Positions 62,450 to 64,000 of a stretch of 64,000 bases of DNA are shown in pieces. A program made the position numbers and the translations under genes. The stretch comes from Eumeta japonica. Its lineage: Eukaryota; Arthropoda; Insecta; Lepidoptera; Psychidae. The notes below the pieces were generated by a model. It was given only the letters and a program-made list of their open reading frames with translations. It was not told where the DNA came from and did not search any database. Numbering within the stretch: the first letter of the stretch is position 1; every line of letters begins with the position of its first letter. The DNA lies in assembly GCA_005406025.1 (NCBI GenBank), contig BGZK01001200.1, positions 62,001-126,000 on the forward strand, in the 5' to 3' direction.

Positions 62450-62570
62450 CAATTTTTGTTAACAATGTTTATCGAACGAAACAACCGATTTTGATGCAGT
62501 GTGTATTAATCGACGTTGTTTTTAAAGAAAAAAGGCTTGTTAGATTTTGGTGTCGAAAAGTAATCTAAAA
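62450..62570 (-). repeat. Inverted unit of the 145-bp family
   Basis: The reverse complement reads CCAAAATCTAACAAGCCTTT, TTTAAAAACAACGTCGATTA and CTGCATCAAAATCGGTTGTT then TCGTTCGATAAAC. This is the same order as the units at 59729-60420. It is about 2 kb from the array and in opposite orientation. Confidence 0.55.
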
Positions 62571-62859
62571 GTTATTTCTAGAAAACTTTTTCTGTAATTT
62601 ATATTTTTGAACTTTTCAAAACTTTCCTGACGGAATTAGTTCAAATTTTTAAGAAATCTGAGTTGAGTGACCCATTTTCCAATGTCGTAAAATGATACAT
62701 TACAATACATTCATAGAAATCTAAAATGTAAGATCTGATAAAGCGCGATTTTCGAAAATCGGACTTAACAGTACCTTCCCAATTTTTGAGAATTTATCAG
62801 TGAGAAGTTAAAAAAACGATTCAATATTCTCCCAGAACTATAAACGTCATGTTCTACAT

Positions 62860-62960
62860 GATCGACTCTCGTGAGCGAGGTTCACGAGCGAGCTAGTGGG
62901 GTGCAGGGGTCGCATGGGTACCTGCCTGCGCCTGCGCCGCCGCGCTGACATTGGCAGATA
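62860..62960. other. GC-rich island
   Basis: CTCGTGAGCGAGGTTCACGAG (a 7-base-armed inverted repeat), then GGGGTGCAGGGGTCGCATGG and CTGCGCCTGCGCCGCCGCGC. It lies about 300 bases before the candidate exon at 63276. Confidence 0.4.
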
Positions 62961-63275
62961 AGATATGGCTATTATTTTGTCAGCGCTATCGTCCCAATGT
63001 CACAGTGACCTTAATGACACGGGGATGCGTCACAACTACGCACCGCTGCGACCTTGTGATCTTTATCGTTTATCTAATCGTTTTGTTCGCAAAAAAAAAA
63101 AAGTATGGACTATAAGGAAGACCTGGGGGGGCACGTGTTTTGCATATGTAACAGAAACATAAAAACGATATTTCCATAAATTATAGAAATCATGCATAAT
63201 TTCGCGTATGGACGATTAATATTGTTACAAACACGATATACCGCATAACTATTAAACGGTATATTTTTTTCCTAG

Positions 63276-63475
63276 AAATCTTGTGCACCGCAACAGGACA
63301 CGTTGACTTAGTTTAATTATATAATAAATAGACGGAGTAATCAGTGCAAAAATATTGCGAATTATGTAACCGCGGCCTTGTCACGGCAGCGCGTCACCCG
63401 GAAGCGATGTATAGGTGTAAATGCGCACTGGAACAATTTTACAAAGTAGGAAATACTATTCATTGTAACATCAAG
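63276..63475 (+). other. Candidate spliced exon (noncoding or 5' leader)
   Basis: A strong acceptor-like site ends at 63275: TATATTTTTTTCCTAG, with a CTATTAAAC word about 20 bases earlier that resembles a branch point. A strong donor follows 200 bases on: ACATCAAG|GTAAGG at 63475/63476. The first half has stops in all frames. The second half (63341-63475) is open and reads QKYCELCNRGL...AMYRCKCALEQFYKVGNTIH, with a Cys-rich look but no family I can name. An ATG lies at 63411 in that frame. It could be an lncRNA or 5'UTR exon, or chance. Confidence 0.25.
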
Positions 63476-64000
63476 GTAAGGCAAAATTATCGCAATCACC
63501 GTTACTTTTGATACTGCGTTCTAGATATCGTATGGTGTGCAATATTTAAATGGCGAAAAACACGTGCCAACAGATAAAATGTGATGATAAAGTTATTATA
63601 TAAAAAAAACTGTTAAATGAGAATGGGACTGAAGGTTCCGTACAAACTTAATTACGTGTGTAAATATATTTCGTCTATCAAGAGCGTCGATGATTTTTTT
63701 CAGCTTTCAATACTGATACTGCCAATATATTGGTCGCAGAAATTCTGAAACTTCAGCTTTTATTCAAAAATTTTTTCGAATTTCTCTAATAATACATATC
63801 CGAATTTTCGAAAATTTCAAGTTTTCATCACGCGCATTTAAAAAATATTATCTCATAACCTATATCACGATTCATACTCTAACTACCAATATAAGTTTAT
63901 GATCATAATTTTTTTTCGTTTGATATAACTACAAATTATCTATTTTCAGATTTTTCCCTTTATTTGCGTTGTGAAGCCTTTTTTCTTGCCAAATTAAATT
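63476..64000. other. AT-rich right edge
   Basis: No gene, repeat or island recognised. Confidence 0.6.

Larger units (their letters stand above)
60481..63270. other. Gene-free AT-rich stretch
   Basis: Very AT-rich. It holds the (AT)n run, one inverted unit of the satellite-like family and a GC island at 62860-62960. No gene is supported. Confidence 0.6.

Overview
This 64 kb window is eukaryotic, AT-rich, and carries no protein-coding gene that I can support. It most likely comes from a moth or butterfly. The evidence is the set of mobile-element remnants: a mariner transposase of the type common in insects, a tRNA-derived SINE read on the minus strand, two decayed C-terminal pieces of LINE proteins of kinds widespread in Lepidoptera, and dispersed repeats that begin TCTATACTAATATTATAAA or end in a GCGGGC...CTAGT motif. 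That assignment rests on family recognition from memory, not on a database search. No open reading frame looks like a complete gene. The longest has 129 codons, and many of the long ones run through GC-rich islands or simple repeats.

Layout. 1-8.1 kb: AT-rich DNA with seven short, sharp GC/CpG-rich islands, one copy of a small dispersed repeat (repeat A) and an 18-bp-armed palindrome. 8.1-18.5 kb: no GC island, but the densest older transposon debris: a broken mariner (11.09-11.88 kb), a possible hAT-like element (12.37-13.39 kb), an internally deleted LINE-like remnant (14.02-14.41 kb), a hexamer-periodic repeat (15.4 kb) and a LINE C-terminal scrap (17.8 kb). 18.5-36.8 kb: GC islands return, with repeat B copy 1 (23.0 kb), a two-unit tandem duplication (25.5 kb), several AT hairpins and a perfect 19-bp hairpin at 31.76 kb. 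36.8-48.7 kb: TA microsatellites, dispersed repeat ends, an inverted repeat A pair (38.8-39.0 kb), repeat B copy 2 in inverse orientation (42.6-43.0 kb) directly before a LINE 3' end (43.5-43.84 kb), and a tRNA-derived SINE (46.0-46.2 kb). 48.7-64 kb: a repeat with an internal duplication (51.7 kb), repeat B copy 3 (53.46-53.98 kb), a G-quadruplex-type GGGC array (56.6 kb), a diverged satellite-like array of about 145-bp period (59.4-60.5 kb) and a possible spliced noncoding exon near the right edge (63.28-63.48 kb).

How it fits together. The window reads as intergenic or long-intron DNA. The roughly thirty GC islands in an AT-rich background are the most gene-relevant signal. They could be cis-regulatory elements of a distant or overlapping developmental gene, but that is inference. 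The most interesting structural item is repeat B, whose copies share ends and differ in the middle. I see no CRISPR array, no rRNA, no intact tRNA gene, no intact transposase and no novel multi-gene system.
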